Source: JABIFK01 sp047619225 (GTDB lineage Bacteria; Latescibacterota; UBA2968). Taken from it: DNA of 64,000 nt. Shown in pieces: positions 44,080-52,945 of this stretch. The notes beneath the pieces were generated by a model. The model made no database searches, had not been told where the DNA came from, and saw only the letters and a list, made by a program, of their open reading frames with translations. Numbering within the stretch: the first letter of the stretch is position 1; the number at the start of each line of letters is the position of its first letter. The stretch is from positions 1-64,000 of the forward strand of contig JBLHJX010000002.1 of NCBI GenBank assembly GCA_047619225.1, in the 5' to 3' direction. The position numbers were made by a program, and so were the translations under genes.

Positions 44080-44565
44080 ATGCATCTATTATCAGGGGAT
44101 CAAACAAACCCCATTTACATCATTGTAGAAAATGTGCGGTCTCTGTTTAACGTAGGCGCCATCTTTCGGTCTGCCGATGGCATAAATGCATCAGGAATTT
44201 ATCTTACAGGCTTTACAGGACAACCCCCACGCAAAGAAATCAACCGCGTGGCTTTGGGTGCCGATGAAACCGTTCCTTATTTATATGAACGGGATACCCT
44301 CTCTGTTATTCAATATCTTAAAACGCAAAATGTGCAAGTAATTGCCCTTGAAAAAACAACTTCAAGTGTCGATTACCACACGTTTGCCTATCAAAAACCC
44401 GTTGCTGTTATTGTTGGAAACGAAGTAGAAGGTATTCGCCCACAAACGCTTGAAGCCTGTGACAGTATCGTTCATATCCCCATGTGCGGACAAAAAATAT
44501 CTCTGAACGTTTCTGTTGCAAGTGGCATCATCTTATATGAACTTCTGCGATCCGTTGTACGCTAA
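44080..44565 (+). CDS. SpoU/TrmH-family RNA 2'-O-methyltransferase
   Basis: This 161-residue protein is a bare SPOUT domain: IIVENVRSLFNVGAIFRSAD (motif 1), VAVIVGNEVEGIRPQTLEAC (motif 2) and IHIPMCGQKISLNVSVASG (motif 3, knotted SAM site). It lacks an N-terminal RNA-binding domain, so it is one of the short TrmH forms, methylating ribose in tRNA or rRNA. A plausible -10 box (TATAAT) lies just before the ATG, so the leader would be very short. Confidence 0.92.
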   Translation: MHLLSGDQTNPIYIIVENVRSLFNVGAIFRSADGINASGIYLTGFTGQPPRKEINRVALGADETVPYLYERDTLSVIQYLKTQNVQVIALEKTTSSVDYHTFAYQKPVAVIVGNEVEGIRPQTLEACDSIVHIPMCGQKISLNVSVASGIILYELLRSVVR

Positions 44566-44650
44566 GGCAAAAAATATCAGGAACAAAACACCCTACATGA
44601 CCATTTAAAGAAAGATATACTTCTCCCAAAGCCTATACCCAATTGATAAT

Positions 44651-45301
44651 ATGGCCGATCCTACAGTTGAACAACGCCTTCTACGCCTTGAACAAGAGAA
44701 TCAGGCTTTACGACAAGAAGTTGAACGGCTTCGTGTAGAAAACAGACGATGGGCACGCTTAGCTGGCACCGACGCCCTCACAGGCTTACCCAACAAGATA
44801 TCATTCTTACGTGCTTTAGCACCCCAAGCCGTAAAAGCAGTGGCGCAAACCCAAAAGACCATCGGTTTTATTTTGCTCTCCGCCGATAATTTGGGCCCCA
44901 TAAATGAAACCCAGGGACGCATCGCGGGTGATCAAGTCTTAAAAGGTTTAGGGGAATTTCTCAAAGCCTTATTATCCGAAGATTTGACATTGGGACATCT
45001 CGATGGTTCACACTTTGCCATCGCCATGCCAGAAGCAAACCTCGAAGATGTAAGAGCCCGCGCCAACATGCTTCGTGCACGCATCCGAAGCCATGCATTT
45101 CCATGTGGTGAATCTCTTGCAAAAATCACCGCCAGCGCAGGCATTATCTCTTTGATACCCGCGCAAAACGCAGATGAAAAAAAATGGCTTGAAACCGTCT
45201 TTGACCACCTAAATGAAGCGCTCTACAAAGCAAAGTCGTCTGGTGGCAATCAAGTTCAAGCCGCAACAAACATTGAAAATCAGGAAGAAGAAAAACCTTA
45301 A
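44651..45301 (+). CDS. GGDEF-domain protein with degenerate active site
   Basis: This 216-residue protein has a coiled-coil N-terminus (residues 5-35) and one GGDEF domain starting GTDALTGLPNKISFLRAL. The signature is replaced by HLDGSHFAIA at 117-124, so GGDEF reads LDGSH, and the usual DxDxFKxxND becomes LSADNLGPINE. Both changes remove metal-binding and catalytic residues. It is unlikely to make c-di-GMP. It may bind GTP or c-di-GMP, or act as a scaffold. It has no sensor domain. Confidence 0.85.
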   Translation: MADPTVEQRLLRLEQENQALRQEVERLRVENRRWARLAGTDALTGLPNKISFLRALAPQAVKAVAQTQKTIGFILLSADNLGPINETQGRIAGDQVLKGLGEFLKALLSEDLTLGHLDGSHFAIAMPEANLEDVRARANMLRARIRSHAFPCGESLAKITASAGIISLIPAQNADEKKWLETVFDHLNEALYKAKSSGGNQVQAATNIENQEEEKP

Positions 45302-45307
45302 ACATCT

Positions 45308-45333
45308 CACCACCCTTAGGGGTGGGCTTTTTT
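45308..45333 (+). terminator. Short rho-independent terminator
   Basis: CACCACCC pairs with GGGTGGGC-type arm around TTAGG, followed by TTTTTT. It closes the GGDEF gene. Confidence 0.7.
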
Positions 45334-45369
45334 ATCTTCTCACCGCTTTATCGAAAGGAAACGTCCTCT

Positions 45370-46584
45370 ATGAGAAAATGCTATTGTGTGGCACTCCTTT
45401 TTCTCATGCTTGTCCTGGCCGGGCGGGACGTTCGTGCAGAAACCTCTGTTCATTGGATGGCCAATGGACCAGTCGCAGCAGATCTTAATGGCGATGGCAT
45501 TGTTGGGTTTACAGACTTTCTCATCTTTTTGCGCAGCTTCGGCACCCAATCGGGCGATGAAAGCCACAACCCGCAAACCGACTTTGATGGCAACGGTGCC
45601 ACCAACTTTTCCGACTTTACATCATTTAGCACCCACTATGGCAATACACAAGCCCAAACACAAACCTCATCAAACGAAAAATATAACATCTATATTGCCG
45701 ATTCCGATGACAGTTCTGTTATGGTCTTAGATTCAGAATCCCACTTGATAATCGACTACTTGCCCTTTCGTGGTCCTGGTGGTGTCGTCGTCTCTCCAAA
45801 CCAGCAAGAAATCTACGTCTCTGAAGTTTTTGGTTTTTTTAGGATAAACCCGTTACACCTCGTTGATTTTAGCGTACCCGTTGAATCACGTGGCAAAACG
45901 GTTTTAAGTCCCGATGGAACCCGTGCCTACGTGACCGATGAAGTGGCCGATATGATTCGTGTGATAGACGTAGTCAATGGTGTGACGCTCGATTCGGTTT
46001 TGGTGGGCAACCGCCCCATCGACATCAACATCACACCCGATGGTCGCAAACTTTATGTCGCCAATCAAACAGATCAAAATGTCGCCGTCATAGATGTCGG
46101 GTCTTTAATCGTCTTTACACACATTCCCATCGGTGCCATTCCCGGCGAAATTGAAATTACACCCGATGGCCTACGGGCTTATGTCACCAATCTTGACCGG
46201 GGTGTCATCAATGTCATCGACACCCGCACAGACCTCATTGTAGGTGCCATTCAATTAGATCAAAATTTCAGTTTTGGTGCAGAATTTTCACCCGATGGAC
46301 AAACCCTCTACGTCAGTGCAGATGGTGTACTCCTATCCATTGACCCCCAACGCAACCTCATCTTACGCACCTTGCGCATGGCCGATGACTCCACGGTTTT
46401 GGGCATTACACCCGATGGTACGCGGGCTTATATCACATCCTTTTCACAGCTTGCAGGAGGGCCTGCCGTTACTGTTGTAGACTTAAACTCCTGGAAAATT
46501 TTGGGTCTCATCAGAGGCGTGCTTTTCCCCCGTCAAATCGCATTTCTCAAAATAGATGCAAACAATAACACGGTTACACCCTAA
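45370..46584 (+). CDS. Exported dockerin-like plus YVTN beta-propeller protein
   Basis: The 404-residue protein has a signal peptide (CYCVALLFLMLVLAGRDVRA), then a type I dockerin-like pair of calcium loops (ADLNGDGIVGFTDFLIFLRS and TDFDGNGATNFSDFTSF, residues about 35-90), then a six- to seven-bladed YVTN propeller with repeats like VLSPDGTRAYVTDEVADMIR, ITPDGRKLYVANQTDQNVAV and ITPDGLRAYVTN. Propellers of this type bind proteins or ligands at the cell surface. AAAGGAA precedes the ATG. No cohesin partner is in the window. Confidence 0.87.
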   Translation: MRKCYCVALLFLMLVLAGRDVRAETSVHWMANGPVAADLNGDGIVGFTDFLIFLRSFGTQSGDESHNPQTDFDGNGATNFSDFTSFSTHYGNTQAQTQTSSNEKYNIYIADSDDSSVMVLDSESHLIIDYLPFRGPGGVVVSPNQQEIYVSEVFGFFRINPLHLVDFSVPVESRGKTVLSPDGTRAYVTDEVADMIRVIDVVNGVTLDSVLVGNRPIDINITPDGRKLYVANQTDQNVAVIDVGSLIVFTHIPIGAIPGEIEITPDGLRAYVTNLDRGVINVIDTRTDLIVGAIQLDQNFSFGAEFSPDGQTLYVSADGVLLSIDPQRNLILRTLRMADDSTVLGITPDGTRAYITSFSQLAGGPAVTVVDLNSWKILGLIRGVLFPRQIAFLKIDANNNTVTP

Positions 46585-46600
46585 AAAGCGTACATAAAAA

Positions 46601-46672
46601 AGCCACACGTCAAAACCAAAAGGTATTCACCAAGATCATCCCGGGGTGACGGAAAGCGATCTTCGACGTGTG
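46601..46672. repeat. Inverted repeat after the propeller gene
   Basis: CCACACGTC and GACGTGTG lie about 60 nt apart after the stop; a terminator-like structure with a long loop is possible. The following stretch to 46822 has short palindromes (CACTTCGTTCAC near 46737) and no gene. Confidence 0.5.
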
Positions 46673-46822
46673 ACTTTCTAATTTTCGAACGCGTGTATGA
46701 TTCGTTGATAACTCGCTACGCTCTTTAAGGGTGGGTTCACTTCGTTCACTATGGGCAATGTTACTCGCTGCGCTCATTGTAGGCTTCGCCTGTACGCCCG
46801 TGCGTTGGTTCGCGACCTAACC

Positions 46823-47188
46823 TCAACCCATTCGACAACCCAAAGCAACAATATCCCACCTATAGTACGTACTAAAACCAGACGTATCCAAATATTGCTG
46901 CACGTGTTGCCAAGCTTCTAGGTCACCAAATGCGAGCAAAGCAAAAAACTCCCAACCCGCTTCAGGCGCATAATCATAGACCCGGTAAATACCGCTTCCC
47001 AAGCGACGTTCCCAACGCTTCAATATAACCGGATCTTCCAAATTAAATGAACGACGCGCCTCCGAGCCAACCTCTTGCCAAAGCGCTTCTCGTTTAAAAA
47101 CAAGCATAACACCCAATGATCGTCGCGCACTTTGCCCAACAGTTGGAAGCAATGCTTCTAAAGTACTTGTATCAGTTGATTTCAGCAT
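46823..47188 (-). CDS. Hypothetical soluble protein
   Basis: This 121-residue protein begins MLKSTDTSTLEALLPTVGQS with GGAG 6 bp before the ATG. It reads LVFKREALWQEVGSEARRSF and AGWEFFALLAFGDLEAWQHV and ends WDIVALGCRMG. No signal peptide or membrane segment. No family is recognised, though the Trp-rich helical make-up suggests a small folded domain. A longer frame to 47602 is antisense to the next gene and was rejected. Confidence 0.6.
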   Translation of the reverse strand: MLKSTDTSTLEALLPTVGQSARRSLGVMLVFKREALWQEVGSEARRSFNLEDPVILKRWERRLGSGIYRVYDYAPEAGWEFFALLAFGDLEAWQHVQQYLDTSGFSTYYRWDIVALGCRMG

Positions 47189-47366
47189 ATCGGTCTCCAT
47201 GAGAAAAATAACATGAAAACAAATAGCATAAATTGTACCATTGGCACGAAATCCATTTATCCCTATATTAAACATTAGGATAGATATATAAATCCAATGA
47301 ACACAATTCAACCAACTGACAGTTATCAACCAACCTGAACAACATTTGCGCCAAGAGGAAAAAGGA

Positions 47367-47717
47367 ATGGGTAAAAAACCAAACCGAAAGGGATGGGCAG
47401 ATCGCCTACTGGACCCATTAAAACAGCGCCTTACACTGACGGAGTCGGGCAAAAAACAAGCCCCTCTGCGCAAAGGCAAAGCCACCAAAAAAGCGGTTAA
47501 AAAAACACCCGAACCACTTTCGAGCAAAGAACGCCAAGTAAAAGAACTCAAAACCATGTTTAACATTGGCGTTAAAGACCCCGAACGCTTGGCACGCATC
47601 ATCTCTCACATGTTACAAGAAGCCAACACGCAAGAAGAGGAATCTCAGCTCAAATTTGAACGTCTTATTTGGGAAAAAGCCGAAAAAAAAGGCAGCATCC
47701 CCCCAGACGAACTCTGA
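47367..47717 (+). CDS. Small basic protein, unknown
   Basis: This 116-residue protein is Lys/Arg-rich in its first half (GKKPNRKGWADRLLDPLKQR, RKGKATKKAVKKTPE) and helical in the second (VKELKTMFNIGVKDPERLAR, then ARIISHMLQEANTQEEES). It may bind nucleic acid. AAAAGGA precedes the ATG at 47367. A strong terminator follows at 47741-47779. It is divergent from the gene at 46823. Confidence 0.65.
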   Translation: MGKKPNRKGWADRLLDPLKQRLTLTESGKKQAPLRKGKATKKAVKKTPEPLSSKERQVKELKTMFNIGVKDPERLARIISHMLQEANTQEEESQLKFERLIWEKAEKKGSIPPDEL

Positions 47718-47740
47718 TCTATTCAGTCGCCAACCAAATA

Positions 47741-47779
47741 CAAAAGGGGTGGTTCTCAATGTGAGAACCACCCCTTTTT
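47741..47779 (+). terminator. Rho-independent terminator
   Basis: AAAAGGGGTGGTTCTCA pairs with TGAGAACCACCCCTTTT around ATG, followed by T's. The arms are perfect. Confidence 0.92.
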
Positions 47780-47873
47780 ACATACCCGATCTTAAGCTGC
47801 CCACCCGCTTACCTATTCAGATCAAATATCGTCATATATACTGATTTTTCTTTTTACCTTCTTCCATACCATC

Positions 47874-49355
47874 TCATTCCAAATAATCCATTTCAGGCCG
47901 CAAATCCCACCGTACCCGATCTTCCGGCACCGTCTGCCGCGCCCAAGCAGAAAGCACCTGATTGTCTTCGCGTTTGGCTGCCATCTTCCTCACAATCTCC
48001 TCGGGTTGCCATTCTGCCAACACCTCTTCCGTCAATGCTCGAACAACATCTGTACAAACCGGGTCATTCACCCGATCGTGCATCTCATCAGGATCTTCTT
48101 TCAAATTGAACAACTGACTCGGTTGATCATGGTAATAATTCAACTTCCATTCATCACGCCGCACCATCCGTTGATAAACGCCCTCACTTGGAAACGGCCC
48201 ACCTGCCCCAGCGGCATCCTGACAGAACTCCGAGAACGCCACATTCTCCCAATCTGAAGTCTCACCACACAACAAAGGCAAAAGCGAACGCCCCCGTGAA
48301 TGGGGCAATGGATCGCCCCCCAAAGCATCAATCATCGTCGTATTCAAATCCAATGACGAAATCACCTCATCAAATCGTTTCCCCTCAGGCAACACACCCG
48401 GCCAAGAAACAATGGCTGGCACCTTTACCGAATGTTCATAAAACGTCTGTTTCCACCAAAGCCCATGTTCTCCCACCTGTTCTCCATGATCCGACATATA
48501 CACAATCAGTGTATTCTCTGCCAAATCATTGTCACGCAACGCAGCCAAAATTTGCCCAATCATATGGTCCATCCGATCCACCAACGCCCAATACGCTGTC
48601 CGTGCCCGCAAAACTTCTACCTCCGTCACACTTTGAATACCACACTTCTCCCGCCACATTCTAATATGAGGATGCAAACCATCCGAAAATACCTCTGTAA
48701 TTTTCGGCGCCAGCACCTTGCCAGCATATCGATCAAAATCCTCACGCCGCGCCACAAACGGCTGATGCGGCAACATAAACCCAACCGACAAACAAAACGG
48801 TTCCCCATCCTGCCCCGCCCGCTTATTCACCCCCACCCGATTCAAAAAATCCACCGTCGCAACCGTCACATCCTCATCATGCACCTGATACGCACTCTGC
48901 CCAATACCCGACTTACGCAAACTCACACGCCCAGGCCCTGCCGTGCCCGTCAACATCCCATGATTGGCACCCCTGCCCCCCAAATAATTCGGCCCATGAT
49001 CCCCCACCAAACGCTCCGTATACCCATGCAACTGATCGGGCCCCACCGAATGCATCCGCCCAATCAACACCGGACGATATCCCCCAGCCCCCATCGCATG
49101 CGCAAACGTCGGAATACTCGAATCCAACCCATGCCCATTTGTCCAAACCCCATTCTCAAAAGGAAATCGTCCACTCAACATCGACATCCGCGACGGCACA
49201 CAAATCGGCGAAGGACAATACACATTATCCAACACCACACCCTTTTTCGCCAACCCATCCAAATGCGGCGTCTGCACCACCTTATCCCCATAACATCCCG
49301 TAACATATGGATTGTGTTGATCAGAATGTATATACAAAAGATTTGGTTTTTCCAT
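47874..49355 (-). CDS. Sulfatase (Cys-type)
   Basis: The 493-residue protein opens PNLLYIHSDQHNPYVTGCYG, with C52-V-P-S-R56 in PICVPSRMSMLSGR as formylglycine site. VLIGRMHSVG near residue 96 and LIVYMSDHGEQVGEHGLWWK near 285 are active-site regions. The SDQH opening is typical of choline-sulfatase and polysaccharide-sulfatase subgroups. No signal peptide. It is divergent from the sugar-acid dehydratase gene at 49681 only in that both are on the same strand with a 325-bp repeat-filled gap between them. Confidence 0.92.
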   Translation of the reverse strand: MEKPNLLYIHSDQHNPYVTGCYGDKVVQTPHLDGLAKKGVVLDNVYCPSPICVPSRMSMLSGRFPFENGVWTNGHGLDSSIPTFAHAMGAGGYRPVLIGRMHSVGPDQLHGYTERLVGDHGPNYLGGRGANHGMLTGTAGPGRVSLRKSGIGQSAYQVHDEDVTVATVDFLNRVGVNKRAGQDGEPFCLSVGFMLPHQPFVARREDFDRYAGKVLAPKITEVFSDGLHPHIRMWREKCGIQSVTEVEVLRARTAYWALVDRMDHMIGQILAALRDNDLAENTLIVYMSDHGEQVGEHGLWWKQTFYEHSVKVPAIVSWPGVLPEGKRFDEVISSLDLNTTMIDALGGDPLPHSRGRSLLPLLCGETSDWENVAFSEFCQDAAGAGGPFPSEGVYQRMVRRDEWKLNYYHDQPSQLFNLKEDPDEMHDRVNDPVCTDVVRALTEEVLAEWQPEEIVRKMAAKREDNQVLSAWARQTVPEDRVRWDLRPEMDYLE

Positions 49356-49396
49356 CTATCATCTCTCCCAGATTTTGATTACCAAAAAACTCTGAT

Positions 49397-49680
49397 TTCA
49401 CCCATGGTGGTGTGGGCCGTTGCATAGTTGGTTTAATTACTCCAAAAACTTCAACTTCACCCACGGCGGTGTGGGCCGTTGTGTGGTTGGTGTGGAAAGG
49501 AAGGGTGTGTGCGGAAGGGGCATATGGAATATGCCGGAAGGGTGGGAACCACGCGGGCTGGTGAGGGTGGCCTCCGCTCATAAAAACACTGAAGTACATT
49601 AAAGCCCCACGCAGTGGCACCCTTCTTTTGCCTACTTTTCTTGGGGTGTACCAAGAAAAGTAGGACGCCGTAGGCAGACG
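49397..49680. repeat. Dispersed complex repeat, copy B, with internal duplication
   Basis: The opening unit TTCACCCAYGGYGGTGTGGG occurs twice, at 49397 and 49456 (59-bp spacing). The rest follows copy A: GGGGCATATGGAATATG, AACCACGCGGGC, then a hairpin CCTACTTTTCTTGG...CCAAGAAAAGTAGG (49631-49664) and ACGCCGTAGGCA. It reaches the stop of the dehydratase gene at 49681. No gene is seen in this gap. Confidence 0.8.
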
Positions 49681-50871
49681 TTACCGTGCCCCCGGATACG
49701 CACCCGCTGGATGTTTCAACAATTCCTCCTCAATCAAATCCGACCCCAACCCCGGCCGCGTTGGCACCTGCAAAAACCCATCCCGAATCTCAAACGGATG
49801 CGTCATAATTTCATCCCGCCAAGGCGCGTCATCTACATCCATCTCACAAATAAAAAAATTAGGCACCGTCGCACACACATTGGCAGAAACCAACGTATTG
49901 ATCGGACTGTGACAATTATGCGGCGCAATCAACGTATCATATGCATGCGCAAAATCACAGATCTTCTTCCCCATCGTAATCCCATTCCAAGCCAAATCAG
50001 GCATAATCACATCTTGCGCATGCAACTGCAAAAACGGTTTATACCCCAACACCCCAAACAAACTTTCCCCTGTACAAATCGGCGTTGTCGTCGACTCGCG
50101 TATCGTACGCAATGCCTCCGCATCAAACGTCTCCGTCTCCAACCACATCAAATCATACGGCTCCAACACCCGCGCCAGTTTAATCGCGCCACCCAACTTA
50201 AACGTAAACGCCACATCCAACGCAATCCCCACATCTGGCCCCAACACCTCCCGAAACGCACCCACTATCGCCTCCGCATTGCGCAACACAGGCCCAGGTG
50301 CGTCCCCCGCGTGCGTCGAAAACGCATTGCGCACCCACTTTGTATCGGGCCGATCTTGCAGCGGAAACAAATTCGTCTTAATCGCTGTAAATCCACGTTC
50401 CAACACTTCCTCAGCCAACCGTTTCACATCATCCGTCGTCTCCACGCATGGCACCCCAATCCGCTCGGCCCGCTCAGGTTGCGCCCGAATAGATCCACAA
50501 TGTGACCAATACAACCGCATCTCATCGCGCATCTTCCCCCCCAACAGTTGCCACACCGGCGCATTCAACACCTTCCCCCGAATATCCCACAATGCCGAAT
50601 CAATGCCTGACATCGCTTTATAAGCAATGCCTCCCATATGCCGCACAGATGCCGCGTTGAGCTCCCACCAAATCGCCTCAGCCTGCATCGGGTCTTTGCC
50701 AATAATCCATTCCGAATACCGTTCCACCGTTGCCACAACCGGCCCAGGCGATCCCCAATCCGTACAATCTCCCCATCCAATCACACCCGGATCACTCGTC
50801 TCAATCTTTACAAACGTCCACGGGCGAAACCCACCATCTACAATAAACGTCTTCACTTTTGTAATTTTCAT
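49681..50871 (-). CDS. Mandelate racemase/muconate lactonizing enzyme family protein (sugar-acid dehydratase-like)
   Basis: The 396-residue protein has the enolase-superfamily design: N-terminal capping domain (VIGWGDCTDWGSPGPVVATV) and barrel with GFTAIKTNLFP (Lys), VGIALDVAFTF (metal Asp near 212), LMWLETETFD (metal Glu near 240), ICTGESLFG (metal Glu near 265) and LIAPHNCHSP (catalytic His). This His in the APHN motif is typical of acid-sugar dehydratases such as galactonate or gluconate dehydratase. The exact sugar acid is unknown. It lies 7 bp after vapC and is followed by the dispersed repeat. Confidence 0.9.
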   Translation of the reverse strand: MKITKVKTFIVDGGFRPWTFVKIETSDPGVIGWGDCTDWGSPGPVVATVERYSEWIIGKDPMQAEAIWWELNAASVRHMGGIAYKAMSGIDSALWDIRGKVLNAPVWQLLGGKMRDEMRLYWSHCGSIRAQPERAERIGVPCVETTDDVKRLAEEVLERGFTAIKTNLFPLQDRPDTKWVRNAFSTHAGDAPGPVLRNAEAIVGAFREVLGPDVGIALDVAFTFKLGGAIKLARVLEPYDLMWLETETFDAEALRTIRESTTTPICTGESLFGVLGYKPFLQLHAQDVIMPDLAWNGITMGKKICDFAHAYDTLIAPHNCHSPINTLVSANVCATVPNFFICEMDVDDAPWRDEIMTHPFEIRDGFLQVPTRPGLGSDLIEEELLKHPAGAYPGAR

Positions 50872-50878
50872 AACATCC

Positions 50879-51337
50879 TTAATCCTCTTCAGGATTTAAA
50901 ATAAAAAGCCCCTCTTGCCTTGCGATCTGACAAAAGGGGATATCGGCACATACAAAATAATCAAGTGGTGCTTGTCTATGAAATTCAAGTGCAACAGCTA
51001 ACTGGAGTGCATCTAACGTTCGCAAATTTTCAGTGCGTGCATATGTCATCAACAGACGGATCGCACGTTGTTGATGTATGAGATTAAGAGGAAGAATACG
51101 GAGCTTACGATTTCGAATATCTGAAAGGAATCGACTACGTAAAATACGAAAGTCATTTGGAATCAATATCCCCATACGAACAAGTCGAGCAAGAGCAGAA
51201 TGCCATTCAATCAGTCCAAGACGTGAAATAAAGATGCGATTGCTTGGTTCGTTAATGAGGTCTATAACTTTCTTCCGGCCTATTTCCTCATGATAATATT
51301 TAATCAGGGCACTGGTATCAAAAAAACAGTTTGCCAT
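50879..51337 (-). CDS. vapC: VapC-like PIN-domain toxin
   Basis: This 152-residue protein is a PIN domain: FFDTSALIKYYHEEIG (first Asp), FISRLGLIEWHSALARL (Glu), ENLRTLDALQLAVALEF (Asp) and DYFVCADIPFCQIARQEG (last Asp). VapC toxins are RNases that cut tRNA or rRNA. Its start overlaps the antitoxin stop by one base (TAATG), the usual toxin-antitoxin coupling. Confidence 0.88.
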   Translation of the reverse strand: MANCFFDTSALIKYYHEEIGRKKVIDLINEPSNRIFISRLGLIEWHSALARLVRMGILIPNDFRILRSRFLSDIRNRKLRILPLNLIHQQRAIRLLMTYARTENLRTLDALQLAVALEFHRQAPLDYFVCADIPFCQIARQEGLFILNPEED

Positions 51338-51645
51338 TACCGCTCATCTCTTTCTTCACTTATCATTTTTGCCATAGATCCTTTGATTTTAGAAGTGATT
51401 TTGAGAACTTCTTCCATAGTTATAGAAGAGTCCGCTTCGGCCATCATTTCCTGCCCAAGGTCAGACGCCCAAAACTCTTTATCTTCTAAATCATGAGATG
51501 CATCTTCGATTTGATAAGAAGTTTGCAACTGTGCCTCTATTCTTCGCCTCACTTCCATCAAATCTTCCGACGAAAGTTTACAAACCGTCTCAATCAATCT
51601 TTCCAAAGGCAATTGAATACTCACATCTTTATCCGTAATGGCCAT
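51337..51645 (-). CDS. Antitoxin of the VapC toxin
   Basis: This 102-residue acidic protein (VSIQLPLERLIETVCKLSSE; EFWASDLGQEMMAEADSSIT) has no clear DNA-binding helix-turn-helix or ribbon-helix-helix, but its position directly upstream, one-base overlap and size make it the cognate antitoxin. The C-terminal part would bind and block the PIN active site. A GGGGAAAG sequence precedes the ATG. Confidence 0.75.
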   Translation of the reverse strand: MAITDKDVSIQLPLERLIETVCKLSSEDLMEVRRRIEAQLQTSYQIEDASHDLEDKEFWASDLGQEMMAEADSSITMEEVLKITSKIKGSMAKMISEERDER

Positions 51646-51757
51646 CTTTCCCCTCTTTAATCAGAGATTCTATATTGTCAACACACCTCTCGAAATATAT
51701 CCCAATCACAGATAGAATTCAAGCCATCAATCACATGATCAAATCACAGCTTACTTT

Positions 51758-52384
51758 TCACAGTTTACCCACCTCATCCAATCGCAAAACTTTTGCCCCC
51801 ACCGCTATCAAATGGGCGTTGGCATCACTCTCCAAAGTATACACAATTTTTCCTGCTGCAATAACATCTTGCGCCAAAACCGCCGTTTTGCCATTAGGAT
51901 TGGCATGAACAACAAGCACGTCTTGGGCAAGTGTAGCCACAAACCGATTGCGCAGTTCAGACAAAGCCGCCGTCACGCGCATGTGCCGATCTTCAAATGG
52001 AGACAATACCAACATCTGTCCACTCTGAATCTTCGACCGCCAAGTCACAGGCACCCGCATCCGATTTAAACTCCGTGCCGGACAAACCACAATGGGTTGA
52101 TCACCCCGCATCAACACATCAAACGCTTCTTTTTCCATGGGTGTATGAAATCCACTGATCACAGTAGCACCCGAATCGCGCAAATGTTGTGCAACATCAT
52201 ATGTTTTAAGCACCAAATCACCAGGGCAACGAACCGAGCAAAACATGCCCAACAAACTGGGCTGTAAAATATCGAAATTGCCTAAGAATGAAAGACGGTG
52301 TGGGGATTCAAAAAGAGAGGACGTTTTAAGCGCAGGCGGGTAGCGAGAATCGTCGGTCAGAATATGGTGAATAGAAACATTCAT
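51758..52384 (-). CDS. DprA/Smf-like protein, short form
   Basis: This 208-residue protein has the DprA Rossmann core: SFLGNFDILQPSLLGMFCSV, LRDSGATVISGFHTPMEKEA, QPIVVCPARSLNRMRVP and NGKTAVLAQDVIAAGKIVYT. It lacks the N-terminal SAM and C-terminal winged-helix domains of full DprA. DprA loads RecA on incoming single-stranded DNA; short DprA-like proteins also turn up in defence islands. I set the start at MNVSIHH; TTG at 52411, overlapping the previous gene, is an alternative. Confidence 0.75.
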   Translation of the reverse strand: MNVSIHHILTDDSRYPPALKTSSLFESPHRLSFLGNFDILQPSLLGMFCSVRCPGDLVLKTYDVAQHLRDSGATVISGFHTPMEKEAFDVLMRGDQPIVVCPARSLNRMRVPVTWRSKIQSGQMLVLSPFEDRHMRVTAALSELRNRFVATLAQDVLVVHANPNGKTAVLAQDVIAAGKIVYTLESDANAHLIAVGAKVLRLDEVGKL

Positions 52385-52407
52385 AGAGATACCCATTAAC
52401 AATAATG

Positions 52408-52824
52408 TCAAATAGCAGCCATTGTCGGTTTAATGTCCACAAACGTCAACGGTATCTGCTCTGTGGGAGAAACTTGAAAATGTGACACCTTTAAAAACTG
52501 GCTCACAGGCATTGACATAATAATCTGAAAAACCATATCCTGCAAATCTTCTGGCAGGTTATCCAACTTGTTCAGAGGAAAACTACGCGGCCCATATTCT
52601 GTTCGCTCGGTCAAAATAGAAAAATCAAGCAACAGCAAACTGATCGCGCGTTTGCTTCTTCTGTTAAACCGCAAAACAATGTGATCCGTAATTTCAACAC
52701 CCGTGGCCGATTCATTCTCACCAAAAAAGATCTCCAGATGATCAGCCTCTTGATCATAAACGAGATGAACCAAAGTGCCGTCAGAGGTTGTGGTTTCTGT
52801 CTTAACAAGATTGAGTTCGCTCAT
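52408..52824 (-). CDS. DUF2283-domain protein
   Basis: This 138-residue protein has the DUF2283 core in VHLVYDQEADHLEIFFGENE and GVEITDHIVLRFNRRSKRAI, followed by a longer helical tail. DUF2283 proteins often lie near toxin-antitoxin modules. It is followed by the DprA-like gene with little or no gap and lies 121 bp after the DNA methyltransferase. Confidence 0.8.
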   Translation of the reverse strand: MSELNLVKTETTTSDGTLVHLVYDQEADHLEIFFGENESATGVEITDHIVLRFNRRSKRAISLLLLDFSILTERTEYGPRSFPLNKLDNLPEDLQDMVFQIIMSMPVSQFLKVSHFQVSPTEQIPLTFVDIKPTMAAI

Positions 52825-52945
52825 TGGCTCATCAACATTTATGACATATTCCTCGAAAAGATTCTATGGACAATCATGTTCTATAAAAATAGCCAAACAA
52901 AATCAAAATGCCAATCACAAACACGCTTCCCGATTTGGGAAAGAG

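Noticed and set aside
46823..47602. A 259-residue minus-strand gene
   Set aside because: Its first half is antisense to the well-supported gene at 47367-47717 and reads as random; only the part from 47188 has a ribosome-binding site.
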